This document shows, in pieces, positions 23,491 through 31,767 of a stretch of 64,000 bases of DNA. The DNA is taken from NCBI GenBank assembly GCA_017431225.1, contig JAFRLM010000021.1, positions 1 to 64,000 of the forward strand, read 5' to 3'. The position numbers and the translations under genes were made by a program. The DNA comes from Erysipelotrichaceae bacterium. GTDB lineage: Bacteria; Bacillota_I; Bacilli_A; Erysipelotrichales; Erysipelotrichaceae. Within the stretch, counting starts at the first letter, position 1; the number at the start of each line of letters is the position of its first letter. The notes under the pieces are model-generated. The model did not search any database. It had not been told where the DNA came from and worked only from the letters and a program-made list of their open reading frames with translations.

Positions 23491-23858
23491 TTGTTTCCGT
23501 CCTCCTCGTACAGCGTTTCACAGATCTGGAGGATCTCTTCTTTGGTAAGTCCGGCAAGACGGAGCTCGGAAAGATGGAGACGCAGCTGCTCCAGCGTAGC
23601 CGCGGGGATCTCGTTTCTTCCGGAGACAGCGACCTTCGCGCCGCTGCGGCGGTCCGTCGTGATATAACCTTCCTGTTTGAGGATCTGGTAAGCCTTGGAC
23701 ACCGTCATCATATTGATGCCGCTTTCTTCCGCCAGCGCCCGGATCGTGGGCAGCTGTTCACCCGGTTTCAGTTTGCCTTCGGCGATCCCGACGACGATCT
23801 GGTTGCGCAGCTGCTGGTAGATCGGCGCACTGCTGTTGAAATCAAAGTTCAGGATCAT
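23487..23858 (-). CDS. GntR-family regulator (YtrA type)
   Basis: 123 aa. The winged helix PIYQQLRNQIVVGIAEGKLKPGEQLPTIRALAEESG (residues 10-46) is complete. The short C-terminal tail with no ligand domain is typical of the YtrA subfamily, which controls membrane or transporter genes next to it. The ATG at 23858 has AAGGAGG eight bases upstream; an open extension to 23927 would cover the promoter. Confidence 0.88.
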   Translation of the reverse strand: MILNFDFNSSAPIYQQLRNQIVVGIAEGKLKPGEQLPTIRALAEESGINMMTVSKAYQILKQEGYITTDRRSGAKVAVSGRNEIPAATLEQLRLHLSELRLAGLTKEEILQICETLYEEDGNK

Positions 23859-23869
23859 AACATACCTCC

Positions 23870-23909
23870 TTGCATTAGAAATAGTAATGCAAATAATGCA
23901 AATTGTCAA
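23870..23909 (-). promoter_or_regulatory. GntR promoter with overlapping operator
   Basis: Minus-strand TTGACA (23909-23904), 17 bases, TACTAT (23886-23881). TTGCATTA (23870-23877) and TAATGCAA (23885-23892) form an inverted repeat over the -10, with an extra TAATGCAA at 23894-23901 in the spacer. Autorepression by the GntR protein is the natural reading. Confidence 0.75.
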
Positions 23910-23933
23910 TATCGCCGGTTTGGGCATAAAAAA

Positions 23934-23951
23934 ACTGTCTTTGCAGACAGT
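23934..23951. terminator. Terminator of the tRNA transcript
   Basis: ACTGTCT-TTGC-AGACAGT with A-run on the left and T-run on the right. It works for the minus-strand tRNA and is symmetric. Confidence 0.85.
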
Positions 23952-23961
23952 GATTTTTTAA

Positions 23962-24038
<77 letters not shown>

Positions 24039-24118
24039 ATGACTATTAACTAGTATACCTTCAAAGATGCGATTGGGCAAGAGAAAGTTTACTTTTTGTT
24101 AATAGTTTTTTAAGCTTG

Positions 24119-24937
24119 CTATTCAGCCGGTGTTTCCGCCGGTGCTTCGATCGGCGTGTAGTAATCCGGCTGGATGAGACCGCTGGGATAGATATCGACC
24201 TGGACATTGCCGATGGCGATCTCGGTCCCTTCCGGCAGATTGCAGTGATAGAACACCTGTGTGTCCCATTCCGGATCGGTGCCGATCATGTAGTAGTCGT
24301 ATATGCTTTCGTCTTCGTTCGTCAGATCGACATAGCCGTTGCCGCTGCTGTAGAAGATATCGTATACGCCTGCCGGGAAATCACGGCCGGCCTTGTAGTT
24401 GCCGCTGACGAGCGTATATCCTTCTTCCGCCCACGCTTCACGTCCGGCGAGCGGTGCGGTGGATGCGTCTGTCGACGTCAGCTTCAGGGTCACGCCATCG
24501 ATCTTCAGCGTATTCCCGTCATTCAGGATCATGCCGCGGAAGGCAGAGGAATAACTGTTGTCATAGGTCCCCATCGATTCGCTGATGCGGCCGAATTCGT
24601 AATTGTCGCTGGTGACATAGCCGTTGCCGCAGATGACTTCAAGGTCATAGGTTCCGCTCGGGATATCGACGCCGGCAGTATAGTAACCGCTCTGCAGATA
24701 GAGAGTGAGCGCTTCACCTTCGACCGGGACGGTCGGTTCGCTGGTAGTCTGCGCGCTCGGCTCATAGGATGGCGCCGGCTCCGGTTCATGTTTGGCGGTG
24801 ATCACGCTTACGGCGATAATGCCGGCGATGACCGCTACGATCAGGACAGCCATGATAACGATCATGGAAGCTTTTAAGCGTGTTTCTTTTTTCTGTTGTT
24901 CGCGATTCTTCTTCGCGAGTTCTGCTAAGTTTTTCAT
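24119..24937 (-). CDS. Membrane-anchored surface protein with two internal repeats
   Basis: 272 aa. A lysine-rich cytosolic start (KKNREQQKKETRLK) leads to one membrane helix (residues about 25-48), a Pro/Glu/Ser linker and an outside domain. Two similar units occur: LQSGYYTAGVDIPSGTYDLE with a GNGYV block, and LVSGNYKAGRDFPAGVYDIF with a second GNGYV block, roughly 100 residues apart. Such G-Y-x-A-G-x-D-x-P-x-G-x-Y units are known from uncharacterised secreted proteins of Bacillota. The start has no ribosome site; TAGAAT lies nine bases upstream. Confidence 0.75.
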   Translation of the reverse strand: MKNLAELAKKNREQQKKETRLKASMIVIMAVLIVAVIAGIIAVSVITAKHEPEPAPSYEPSAQTTSEPTVPVEGEALTLYLQSGYYTAGVDIPSGTYDLEVICGNGYVTSDNYEFGRISESMGTYDNSYSSAFRGMILNDGNTLKIDGVTLKLTSTDASTAPLAGREAWAEEGYTLVSGNYKAGRDFPAGVYDIFYSSGNGYVDLTNEDESIYDYYMIGTDPEWDTQVFYHCNLPEGTEIAIGNVQVDIYPSGLIQPDYYTPIEAPAETPAE

Positions 24938-24974
24938 TGTGTTACTATTCTAGCATAATTTCCCGTGCGGAAAG

Positions 24975-24980
24975 TATAAT
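24975..24980 (+). promoter_or_regulatory. -10 box six bases from start: leaderless promoter candidate
   Basis: TATAAT, six bases (TAGAAT), then the thermonuclease ATG at 24987; no Shine-Dalgarno. Confidence 0.55.
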
Positions 24981-24986
24981 TAGAAT

Positions 24987-25514
24987 ATGAATGCCCGGGA
25001 AACACGCAGACTGGTAAAACGGCAGTATAACGCGATCTTCTTTGCTTTTGTGATCATTTTCGCTCTGATTGCGCTGCATTTTTATCTGCGCCCGGAAGCC
25101 GGTCCGAAAGAGGGACTGTATAAGATCGACTATGTTTCCGACGGCGACACGCTCATCGTCAATATCGAGGGCGAAAAGAAATTTGTCCGGCTGATCGGGA
25201 TCGACTGTCCGGAATCGGTCCATCCCGATGAGACAAAGAACACCCCGGAAGGGAAACTGGCAGCCGAGCATACGCGCGAGCTTGCTGCGGGGCACAGCTG
25301 CTATCTTGAATACGATTCGGTCACGATCGACGACTACGGCAGGACGCTGGCCTATGTCTGGCTCGACGACGGGACTTTCCTGAATGAGCAGATCCTTGCT
25401 GACGGCTACGCGGAGCTTTTGACCATTCCGCCGAATGTCCGCTACAGCAGCCGTTTCCAGAAAGCGTATCATCAGGCCCGGGAAGAGGGAAAAGGATTAT
25501 TTCAAAAGAATTAG
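24987..25514 (+). CDS. Thermonuclease (staphylococcal nuclease family), membrane-anchored
   Basis: 175 aa. One N-terminal membrane helix (IFFAFVIIFALIALHFYL) anchors a nuclease domain outside the cell. Active-site blocks are present: DGDTL and VRLIGIDCPE hold the Arg and Asp, and DYGRTLAYVW the second Arg. It should degrade DNA and RNA with calcium. The stop codon overlaps the first CIRCE-like arm of the hsp20 control region. Confidence 0.88.
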   Translation: MNARETRRLVKRQYNAIFFAFVIIFALIALHFYLRPEAGPKEGLYKIDYVSDGDTLIVNIEGEKKFVRLIGIDCPESVHPDETKNTPEGKLAAEHTRELAAGHSCYLEYDSVTIDDYGRTLAYVWLDDGTFLNEQILADGYAELLTIPPNVRYSSRFQKAYHQAREEGKGLFQKN

Positions 25515-25586
25515 CACTCAACGCTTGACAGTGCCAGATAATGTGCTACACTATAGTTGTTAGCAGTCGAACAATGACAGTGCTAA
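25511..25586 (+). promoter_or_regulatory. hsp20 promoter with two CIRCE-like HrcA operators
   Basis: TTGACA (25525-25530), 16 bases, TACACT (25547-25552). Operator 2 is TTAGCAGTC-N9-CAGTGCTAA (25560-25586), 16 of 18 matches to the CIRCE consensus. Operator 1 is TTAGCACTC-N9-CAGTGCCAG (25511-25537), with a perfect left and a weaker right arm. One site covers the -35 and the other lies just after the transcription start. HrcA repression is strongly suggested. Confidence 0.85.
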
Positions 25587-25608
25587 AAGAAAGTTGAGGT
25601 AGTTTATT

Positions 25609-26034
25609 ATGAAATACGTTCCGAGCACATTAAACTTTTTCGATGATGCATTTGATGATATGTTCTTCTCACCGATGTTCCGTTACACTTCCCAGAATAA
25701 TCTGATGAAGACCGATGTCCGTGAAAAGGATGGACTTTATATCCTGGATGTCGAGCTCCCGGGCTACCAGAAGGAAGATATCAATCTGGAACTGAAGGAA
25801 GGCTATCTGACGATCTCTGCCAAGCAGAACACTTCCAATGAAGAAAAGGACACAAAAGGAAACGTGATCCGCAAGGAGCGTTATTCCGGTTCCTGCTCCA
25901 GAAGCTTCTATGTCGGTGAAGACGTTGAGCCGGAAGACATCAAGGCCGGATTCGAGAACGGTATCCTGAAAGTCACACTTCCGAGCAAGAAGGAAAAGAA
26001 AGTCGAACCGGTCAGACGCATCACGATCGAATGA
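25609..26034 (+). CDS. Hsp20/alpha-crystallin small heat-shock protein
   Basis: 141 aa. The alpha-crystallin domain runs from about residue 35 (KTDVREKDGLYILDVELPG) to 130, with the conserved FENGILKVTLPS near the end and a short I-x-I-like tail (RRITIE). It holds unfolding proteins in a refoldable state. Monocistronic, between CIRCE operators and a strong terminator. Confidence 0.95.
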   Translation: MKYVPSTLNFFDDAFDDMFFSPMFRYTSQNNLMKTDVREKDGLYILDVELPGYQKEDINLELKEGYLTISAKQNTSNEEKDTKGNVIRKERYSGSCSRSFYVGEDVEPEDIKAGFENGILKVTLPSKKEKKVEPVRRITIE

Positions 26035-26041
26035 TCAAATG

Positions 26042-26073
26042 AAATACAGTCATCCGCGGATGACTGTATTTTT
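26042..26073 (+). terminator. Terminator of hsp20
   Basis: Near-perfect palindrome AAATACAGTCATCC/GGATGACTGTATTT followed by TT. Confidence 0.85.
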
Positions 26074-26082
26074 ATCATTTGA

Positions 26083-26115
26083 AAGAAAACAGGCCATCCT
26101 CCGGGATGGTCTGTT
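26083..26115 (-). terminator. Terminator of the CofE-like gene
   Basis: Minus-strand AAACAGACCATCC-CGGA-GGATGGCCTGTTTTC, with one internal mismatch and T-rich sequence after it. Confidence 0.8.
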
Positions 26116-26120
26116 TGTTT

Positions 26121-27314
26121 TTAGTCTGTGTAGTTGTCGAAGTAACCCTGGATCAGGACGACTGGTGTGCCCTTGTCGCCGCTGCCGCTGGTCAGGTCGC
26201 AGAGCGAACCGATCAGGTCTGTCAGCTGACGCGGTGTCGTGCCTTCAGAAGCCATCTTGCCGACCAGGTTCTTTTCTTTTTCCTTGATGCGGTCGGAGAT
26301 CGCGTTGCGCAGTTCTTCGCCGGAAAGATCCTTGAAATCGTTATCTGCCAGGTATTTCAGTTTCAGTTCGTTCGGAGTGCCCTTGAGGCCTTCGGTGTAA
26401 GCCGGGGAAACGACCGGGTCAGCCAGTTCCCAGATCTTGCCCTGCGGATCCTTGAAAGCGCCGTCGCCGTAGATCATGACTTCGATGTTCTTGCCGGACA
26501 TTTCTGCCAGGATCTTAGCTGTTTCGGAGACGAATTTCTCGCCGTATTCCGGGAAGAGCTTGACGCTCTCTTCGGTAGCCTTGTTGGAGCCGAGCAGACC
26601 GTACTTGCTGTTGAAGCCGCTGCCGTCGACCGAAGTGGTCAGGATATCATCCATACCCAGAACGATCTCAGCGCCTGCTGCCTTCAGCAGTCTCTTGGAA
26701 CGGAAACGGGAGTGGATGTCACATGTTAAGACTCTCTTTGTATAGTTCAGGATGGCCTGCGGACGGTTCGCAAAGATGATCTCTGCTTCCGCGCCTTCCT
26801 TATTGATGATCTCTTCATAGTAGGAAACGTAATCCATTCCGGTGAACGGATGACGGTTCTCACCGAATAATTCGCGGTATTTTGCCAGATCGAGGACATC
26901 GGTATAAGGATCGATGCCTGCTTCGTCGAGCTGATCAAGGCTGACGAGCTGGTTGCCGACTTCGTCGCTCGGGTAGCTGAGCATCAGAACGATCTTTTTA
27001 GCACCTCTGGCGATGCCTTTCAGACACATAGCGAAGCGGTTGCGTGAGAGGATGGGGAAGATGACGCCGATCGTTTCTCCGCCAAGCTTTTCCTTGACAT
27101 CTTTGCCGATCGCATCGCAGGTCGCGTAGTTGCCCTGAGCTCTGGCAACGACGGATTCAGTGATCGCGACGACATCGCGGTCTCTCAGAACGAAGCCTTC
27201 ACTGTAGGCAGCGTCCATGACGGACTGAGCGACGATGGTCGGAAGATCATCTCCATTACGGATGATCGGGCAGCGGATTCCACGGGAAACAGTTCCAACT
27301 CTTCTTTCGAACAT
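26121..27314 (-). CDS. CofE-like (F420-0:L-glutamate ligase family) protein
   Basis: 397 aa. The N-terminal half carries the CofE/FbiB fold: RDRDVVAITESVVARAQGN and later RLLKAAGAEIVLGMDD. True CofE adds glutamate to F420-0. The family also occurs in Bacillota that have no known F420 pathway, and no other F420 gene is in this window. The protein is longer than CofE (about 250 aa) with an extra C-terminal region. The ATG at 27314 is preferred because GTGAGG is nine bases upstream; an ATG six bases earlier is too close. Confidence 0.7.
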   Translation of the reverse strand: MFERRVGTVSRGIRCPIIRNGDDLPTIVAQSVMDAAYSEGFVLRDRDVVAITESVVARAQGNYATCDAIGKDVKEKLGGETIGVIFPILSRNRFAMCLKGIARGAKKIVLMLSYPSDEVGNQLVSLDQLDEAGIDPYTDVLDLAKYRELFGENRHPFTGMDYVSYYEEIINKEGAEAEIIFANRPQAILNYTKRVLTCDIHSRFRSKRLLKAAGAEIVLGMDDILTTSVDGSGFNSKYGLLGSNKATEESVKLFPEYGEKFVSETAKILAEMSGKNIEVMIYGDGAFKDPQGKIWELADPVVSPAYTEGLKGTPNELKLKYLADNDFKDLSGEELRNAISDRIKEKEKNLVGKMASEGTTPRQLTDLIGSLCDLTSGSGDKGTPVVLIQGYFDNYTD

Positions 27315-27381
27315 AAACATGAACCTCACTTTTTTACCTTTTAATAATACACGATTTCCGCATTTCGACAAGAAAAGCTTG

Positions 27382-27387
27382 TATAAT
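27382..27387 (+). promoter_or_regulatory. -10 box six bases from start: leaderless promoter candidate
   Basis: TATAAT, six bases (AATTGC), then the rnmV ATG at 27394. No ribosome site. Confidence 0.55.
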
Positions 27388-27393
27388 AATTGC

Positions 27394-27918
27394 ATGTATT
27401 TACAGGAAGTCATCGTCGTCGAGGGAAAGAACGACACCCGCAGGCTGCAGATGTTTTTCGATGTGGATACGATCGAGACCGACGGCTACCGTCTCCGCCC
27501 GGAGGTGCTGGCACTGATCCGCGAGGTGAATGAGCGCCGCGGCGTGATCGTTTTCACCGATCCCGACACGCCCGGCGAGAATCTCCGCCGGCGTATCAAC
27601 GAAGCCGTTCCCGGAGCGAAGAATGCCTTTCTTTTAAAAAAGGATGCCCGCACCAAGCACAAAGTCGGTGTCGAGCACGCGTCAAAAGAAGTCTTAGAGG
27701 AAGCGCTCAGCCGTTTCCTGACATATACGGAAAAGAAGGAAGAGACCCTGAGTCTTGCGGATTTCCAGGATCTCGGACTTTGCGGAAGAGCGGATTCCGG
27801 CGCCAGAAGACAAAAAGTCGCCGCTGCCTTTCCGGTCGGAGAGGTCAATGCCAAGACCATGCGCCAGCGTCTGAATATCCTCGGGGTGAAAAAAGAGGAC
27901 ATTGAAAGGATCTTATGA
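27394..27918 (+). CDS. rnmV: Ribonuclease M5 (5S rRNA maturation)
   Basis: 174 aa. A Toprim domain occupies the first half: EVIVVEGKNDTRRL with the catalytic Glu, and VIVFTDPDTPGENLR with the DxD pair. It cuts the 5S rRNA precursor. The order rnmV-rsmA-ispE is the Bacillus order. The stop overlaps the rsmA start (ATGA). Confidence 0.9.
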   Translation: MYLQEVIVVEGKNDTRRLQMFFDVDTIETDGYRLRPEVLALIREVNERRGVIVFTDPDTPGENLRRRINEAVPGAKNAFLLKKDARTKHKVGVEHASKEVLEEALSRFLTYTEKKEETLSLADFQDLGLCGRADSGARRQKVAAAFPVGEVNAKTMRQRLNILGVKKEDIERIL

Positions 27919-28736
27919 ACAGAATCATTGCCACACCTTCCGCAGTGAAGGAACTGCTAGCCAAATATGATCTGCACGCCATGAAGCGTTTCGGGCAGAA
28001 TTTTCTGATCAATCCGGATATCGCCGAGAAGATCGCCGCGGCTGCCTGTGATCCCGACTGTCCGTGCATCGAGATCGGGCCCGGCCTCGGCTCGCTGACA
28101 CAGTTTCTGTGCGAGAAAGCGCCGGCCGTCTATACCTATGAGATCGACAAGAAACTCGTTCCTCTTCTGAATGAGGAACTGAAAGAATATGAAAATCTGC
28201 AGGTCGTCAATATCGACTTTATGGAACTCGATCTGGAGCAGGTCCCTTATAAAGATGAGGAAGTGACTTTCTGCAGCAACCTGCCGTATTACATCACGAC
28301 CGCGATCATCTCGAAGCTTCTCGAAAGCAGCCTGAAGATTCGCCGCATGGTGCTGATGATGCAGAAGGAAGTCGCGGAACGGATCGATGCCGGTACCGGG
28401 GATAAGGAATACGGCGCGGTCACCGTTCTGCTGAAGAAATACTATTCCATGAAACGGCTGACGAATCTGACGCCGGCCTCTTTCCTGCCGCGTCCGCAGA
28501 TCGATTCGACCGTCGTTGTGCTGACCCCGAAAGGCATCGCCAATGATCCGGGATTCAACGCGTTCGTCTACGAATGCTTCGCGCAGCGCCGCAAAACGCT
28601 CGCCAACAATCTGAAGAACCGCTGTGAGCCCGCTGTTCTCGCAGAAGCTCTTGCCTCCCTTTCTTTGAAAGAGGGAGTGCGTCCCCAGGAGCTGAGCGTT
28701 GCCCAGTATGAAGCTTTATACGAGGTGCTGAAATGA
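27915..28736 (+). CDS. rsmA: 16S rRNA dimethyladenosine transferase
   Basis: 273 aa. It begins with RFGQNFLIN, then the SAM-binding IEIGPGLGSLT and the catalytic CSNLPYYITT. These define RsmA/KsgA, which dimethylates A1518 and A1519 (E. coli numbering) of 16S rRNA. Overlaps rnmV and ispE by four bases each, so the three are one operon. Confidence 0.95.
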   Translation: MNRIIATPSAVKELLAKYDLHAMKRFGQNFLINPDIAEKIAAAACDPDCPCIEIGPGLGSLTQFLCEKAPAVYTYEIDKKLVPLLNEELKEYENLQVVNIDFMELDLEQVPYKDEEVTFCSNLPYYITTAIISKLLESSLKIRRMVLMMQKEVAERIDAGTGDKEYGAVTVLLKKYYSMKRLTNLTPASFLPRPQIDSTVVVLTPKGIANDPGFNAFVYECFAQRRKTLANNLKNRCEPAVLAEALASLSLKEGVRPQELSVAQYEALYEVLK

Positions 28737-29575
28737 TCGAGAAAGCGTATGCCAAGATCAATCTGGCGCTGGATGTGACAGCCTGCCGGGAAGACGGATA
28801 TCACGAGCTCGAGATGGTCAATCTGCCATTGAACTTTTTTGATACGCTCACGATCGAGGAAGCGGAGAAGACGAGTTATCACTGCAACCGTTCCTATATC
28901 TATTTCGATGAGAAGAACACTGTCGTTAAAGCGCTGAACCTTTTAAGGGAACGTTTCTGTATCGACAAGGAATTCACTGTGATCCTGCAGAAGCATATTC
29001 CGACCAGAGCCGGCCTCGGCGGCGGTTCAGCTGACGCGGCGGCAGTCTTCCGGGCATTACGGAAGATGTATTCGCTGCAGGCAAGTGAGGAGGAGTGGAT
29101 CTCACTGGCGACAAGAGTCGGTGCCGATGTTCCGTATTGTCTTTTCAACCGTCCGGCCATCGTCCGCGGGATCGGGGAGAAACTGGATTTCTTTGAACTG
29201 AAAAATACCTATACCTTCCTTCTGGTGAAACCCCGCCGGGGCGTCTCCACCAAGGAAGCTTTTGACCGCCTGGATATGGACCTCTGCGATCATACCGATG
29301 TTGCCGCCCTGGCGCAGGCACTGCGTGAAGGCGATGACCGCAAAGCTTTTCCGCTGATGAAGAACTCCCTGGAACGCAGTTCTTTTGAGATCGAACCGGC
29401 TGTCCGCAAGATCAAGACGCGCCTTTTAAAGGAAGGCTATGACCCGGTCATGATGAGTGGCAGCGGCGCGACAGTTTTCGCGATCTGCGAGAATAATGAG
29501 AAGACGCAGAAGACCATGGAACAGTTCCGCAAACATGGAAATTTCGTACGAATCTGCACAAACCTGACCATTTGA
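28733..29575 (+). CDS. ispE: 4-diphosphocytidyl-2-C-methyl-D-erythritol kinase
   Basis: 280 aa GHMP kinase. AYAKINLALDV starts the protein, the ATP loop PTRAGLGGGSADAAA is near residue 90, and MMSGSGATVFAI lies near the end. It phosphorylates CDP-ME in the MEP isoprenoid pathway; ispD of the same pathway lies at 37,723. Confidence 0.95.
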   Translation: MIEKAYAKINLALDVTACREDGYHELEMVNLPLNFFDTLTIEEAEKTSYHCNRSYIYFDEKNTVVKALNLLRERFCIDKEFTVILQKHIPTRAGLGGGSADAAAVFRALRKMYSLQASEEEWISLATRVGADVPYCLFNRPAIVRGIGEKLDFFELKNTYTFLLVKPRRGVSTKEAFDRLDMDLCDHTDVAALAQALREGDDRKAFPLMKNSLERSSFEIEPAVRKIKTRLLKEGYDPVMMSGSGATVFAICENNEKTQKTMEQFRKHGNFVRICTNLTI

Positions 29576-29628
29576 GAAACATAGTTCGCTATAAGCAAAA
29601 TCTATATACATAACAGGTAAAAAAATTG

Positions 29629-29634
29629 TAAAAT
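29629..29634 (+). promoter_or_regulatory. -10 box seven bases from start: leaderless promoter candidate
   Basis: TAAAAT, seven bases, then ATG at 29642. The GAGG in between is only three bases from the ATG. Confidence 0.45.
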
Positions 29635-29641
29635 GAGGTAC

Positions 29642-30757
29642 ATGGAAAAAAGTGCGATCCTTCTTGTCCGTAACAAAGATCTGATCTCCGAAGGAATTCT
29701 GGGAAAGAGTCTTTTTGAATACACAATGGATACTTTAAAAACGGCTTCGATTGAAACCGTTTATTATTGTGGAAATGACGTGCAGGATGAGCGTCTGACG
29801 TACGCTTCTTCCTATAAGCAGCTCTTTGATGAGCTTTCTCAAGAAGAAGGCCGCATCCTTCTGGTCGATATCGACTATCCTTTCCTGCGTCCGGAAACCC
29901 TTTCGGCCATGCTGGAGAGCGAAGGGAATCTCGTTCTGGCGGATTACGCGGACATCACCGATGTCTTCGCTCTGGATAAAGCAGACCTCAACTCGCTCGA
30001 GGAACTCTACTTTGATCAGATGCCTTTCGGCGATGATGCCGAAAAGATGCGTGTCAGCGATGCCCCAAGCCTTTCGATCGCGAAGGAATTCGAGAAAGAC
30101 CGCATCAACCGCAACTGGCAGGAAAAAGGCGTGCACTTTGAAGATCCGGACCGTGTCTATATCGGACATGACGTGGAACTCGGAAAAGGCGTCAGGCTCG
30201 GCATTGATGTTGCTGTTCTGGGAAAGAGCAGCGTCGGCGAAGGCAGTGAGATCGCTTCCTTCAGCCGTATTGAAAACAGCACGATCGGCAGTGACTGCCG
30301 GATCGGTCAGACTGTCATGAAGGATTCATCCCTCGGCGACCGTGTCCGGCTGGGCTCCTATACGGAGATCGGCAACGGATGCAGCTTCGCGGAGGATGTT
30401 ACAGTCGGAGGTTTTACCTCCTTACGAAATGTTTCCGTCGGGAAAAGCACAAGTATCGGGACCCACTGTTCCCTCAGCTTTACCCGGATCGGTGAGTGTG
30501 TCCGCATCGGCAACGGTGTGAGCGCGATCGATCCTGACGGCGGAGACGATGATCTGGTCGAAATTAAGGACTATGCTTATATCGGAAATAACGTTATACT
30601 GGTCGCGCCGGTAACTGTCGGCGAGATCGCTGCGGTCGCAGCCGGTACGACGCTGACCGAGAACGTGGAGGACGGTGATTCCGTTATCGGACGCACCCGT
30701 CAGCTTACCCGCAAAGGCATGGGCCTGGAATATATTGCAAAGGAGAGCAAGAGATGA
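29642..30757 (+). CDS. GlmU-like protein lacking the recognisable catalytic motifs
   Basis: 371 aa (GlmU is about 455). Position before prs and the overall layout match GlmU: an N-terminal Rossmann-like half and a C-terminal left-handed beta-helix of hexapeptide repeats (from about residue 170). The N-terminus reads ILLVRNKDLISEGILGK where the pyrophosphorylase loop LAAGxGTRM should be. The GAGTITCNYDG-type segment of the acetyltransferase is replaced by GNGVSAIDPDGGDDDL, while the following ILVAPVTVG...AAGTTLTE is kept. Either it uses an altered mechanism or it has become structural/regulatory. An ATG at 29633 is possible. Confidence 0.65.
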   Translation: MEKSAILLVRNKDLISEGILGKSLFEYTMDTLKTASIETVYYCGNDVQDERLTYASSYKQLFDELSQEEGRILLVDIDYPFLRPETLSAMLESEGNLVLADYADITDVFALDKADLNSLEELYFDQMPFGDDAEKMRVSDAPSLSIAKEFEKDRINRNWQEKGVHFEDPDRVYIGHDVELGKGVRLGIDVAVLGKSSVGEGSEIASFSRIENSTIGSDCRIGQTVMKDSSLGDRVRLGSYTEIGNGCSFAEDVTVGGFTSLRNVSVGKSTSIGTHCSLSFTRIGECVRIGNGVSAIDPDGGDDDLVEIKDYAYIGNNVILVAPVTVGEIAAVAAGTTLTENVEDGDSVIGRTRQLTRKGMGLEYIAKESKR

Positions 30758-31731
30758 AAGACACGACGACGATGGTATTTGGACTTACTGCTAACCTTGA
30801 CCTGGTCAATGAGATCTGTGAATATCTCAAGATCGAGCCGGGGAAGATCTCTGTCAGCCATTTTGCTGATGGAGAGATCCTTGTTGAACCGGAAGAGAGT
30901 GTCCGCGGAAAGCGCGTATACCTCGTCCAGTCGAGCTGCAAACCGACGACTGAGCATCTGATGGAGATCCTGATCGCTGTCGATGCCTTCCGCAGAGCGA
31001 GCGCCCGCGAGATCACATGCATCATGCCGTATTTCGGCTATGCCAGACAGGACCGTAAGGCCCGCCCGCGTCAGCCGATCACTTCCAAGCTTGTAGCCGA
31101 CCTGATCAGCACTGCCGGTGCTGACCGTGTCGTCATGTTCGACCTTCACGCTGCCCAGATCCAGGGCTTCTTCAACTGCCCGAGTGACAACCTGACCACG
31201 ATCCCGATGATGGGCGCCTACTTCAAGCGTCATCCCAAGATCAAGCTGGAGAATACCGTTGTCGTATCCCCGGACCATGGCGGAACGACCAGAGCCAGAA
31301 CGCTTGCCGAGATCCTCGAGGTCCCGCTCGCGATCGTTGATAAACGCCGTCCGCAGGCCAATGTCGCCATTGCCAATGATGTCATCGGTGATGTCGTCGG
31401 AAAAGACTGTATCGTCGTTGACGATATCTGCGATACCGGCGGATCGCTCGTCGCCAGCTGCGACATCCTGAAGGATAAGGGCGCGAAAGACATCTATGTC
31501 GCGATCGCTCATCCGGTCTTCTCCGGCAATGCCGCGGAAAAGATCCATAACTCCTGCATCAAGGAAATGGTCGTCAGCAACACCATCCCGCTGAGCGAGG
31601 AAGCAAAAAAATACAAGAAGATCAAAGTCGTCTCCGTCGGCAAGCTGCTGGCAGGTCTGATCGACGCGATCTCCAACAATACACCGGTCTCCGATATCTA
31701 CAACTTCCAGGACCATTCATTTGATTTCTAG
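30754..31731 (+). CDS. prs: Ribose-phosphate pyrophosphokinase
   Basis: 325 aa. The PRPP loop DDICDTGGSL (near residue 229) and the ATP-site blocks ASAREITCIMPYFGYARQDRK are present. It makes PRPP from ribose 5-phosphate and ATP, the entry substrate of the purine operon at 43-56 kb. AAGGAGAGCAAGAG precedes the ATG, which overlaps the upstream stop by four bases. Confidence 0.95.
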   Translation: MKDTTTMVFGLTANLDLVNEICEYLKIEPGKISVSHFADGEILVEPEESVRGKRVYLVQSSCKPTTEHLMEILIAVDAFRRASAREITCIMPYFGYARQDRKARPRQPITSKLVADLISTAGADRVVMFDLHAAQIQGFFNCPSDNLTTIPMMGAYFKRHPKIKLENTVVVSPDHGGTTRARTLAEILEVPLAIVDKRRPQANVAIANDVIGDVVGKDCIVVDDICDTGGSLVASCDILKDKGAKDIYVAIAHPVFSGNAAEKIHNSCIKEMVVSNTIPLSEEAKKYKKIKVVSVGKLLAGLIDAISNNTPVSDIYNFQDHSFDF

Positions 31732-31754
31732 GATGACACTTCGTCATCCTTTTT
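31730..31754 (+). terminator. Terminator fused to the prs stop codon
   Basis: AGGATGAC (31730-31737) pairs with GTCATCCT (31743-31750), then TTTT. The last two bases of the TAG are the first two bases of the stem. Confidence 0.85.
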
Positions 31755-31755
31755 C

Positions 31756-31761
31756 TATAAT
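31756..31761 (+). promoter_or_regulatory. -10 box six bases from start: leaderless promoter candidate
   Basis: TATAAT directly after the prs terminator T-run, six bases (CGAAGT), then the ATG at 31768. The -35 would have to lie in the terminator stem. Confidence 0.55.
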
Positions 31762-31767
31762 CGAAGT

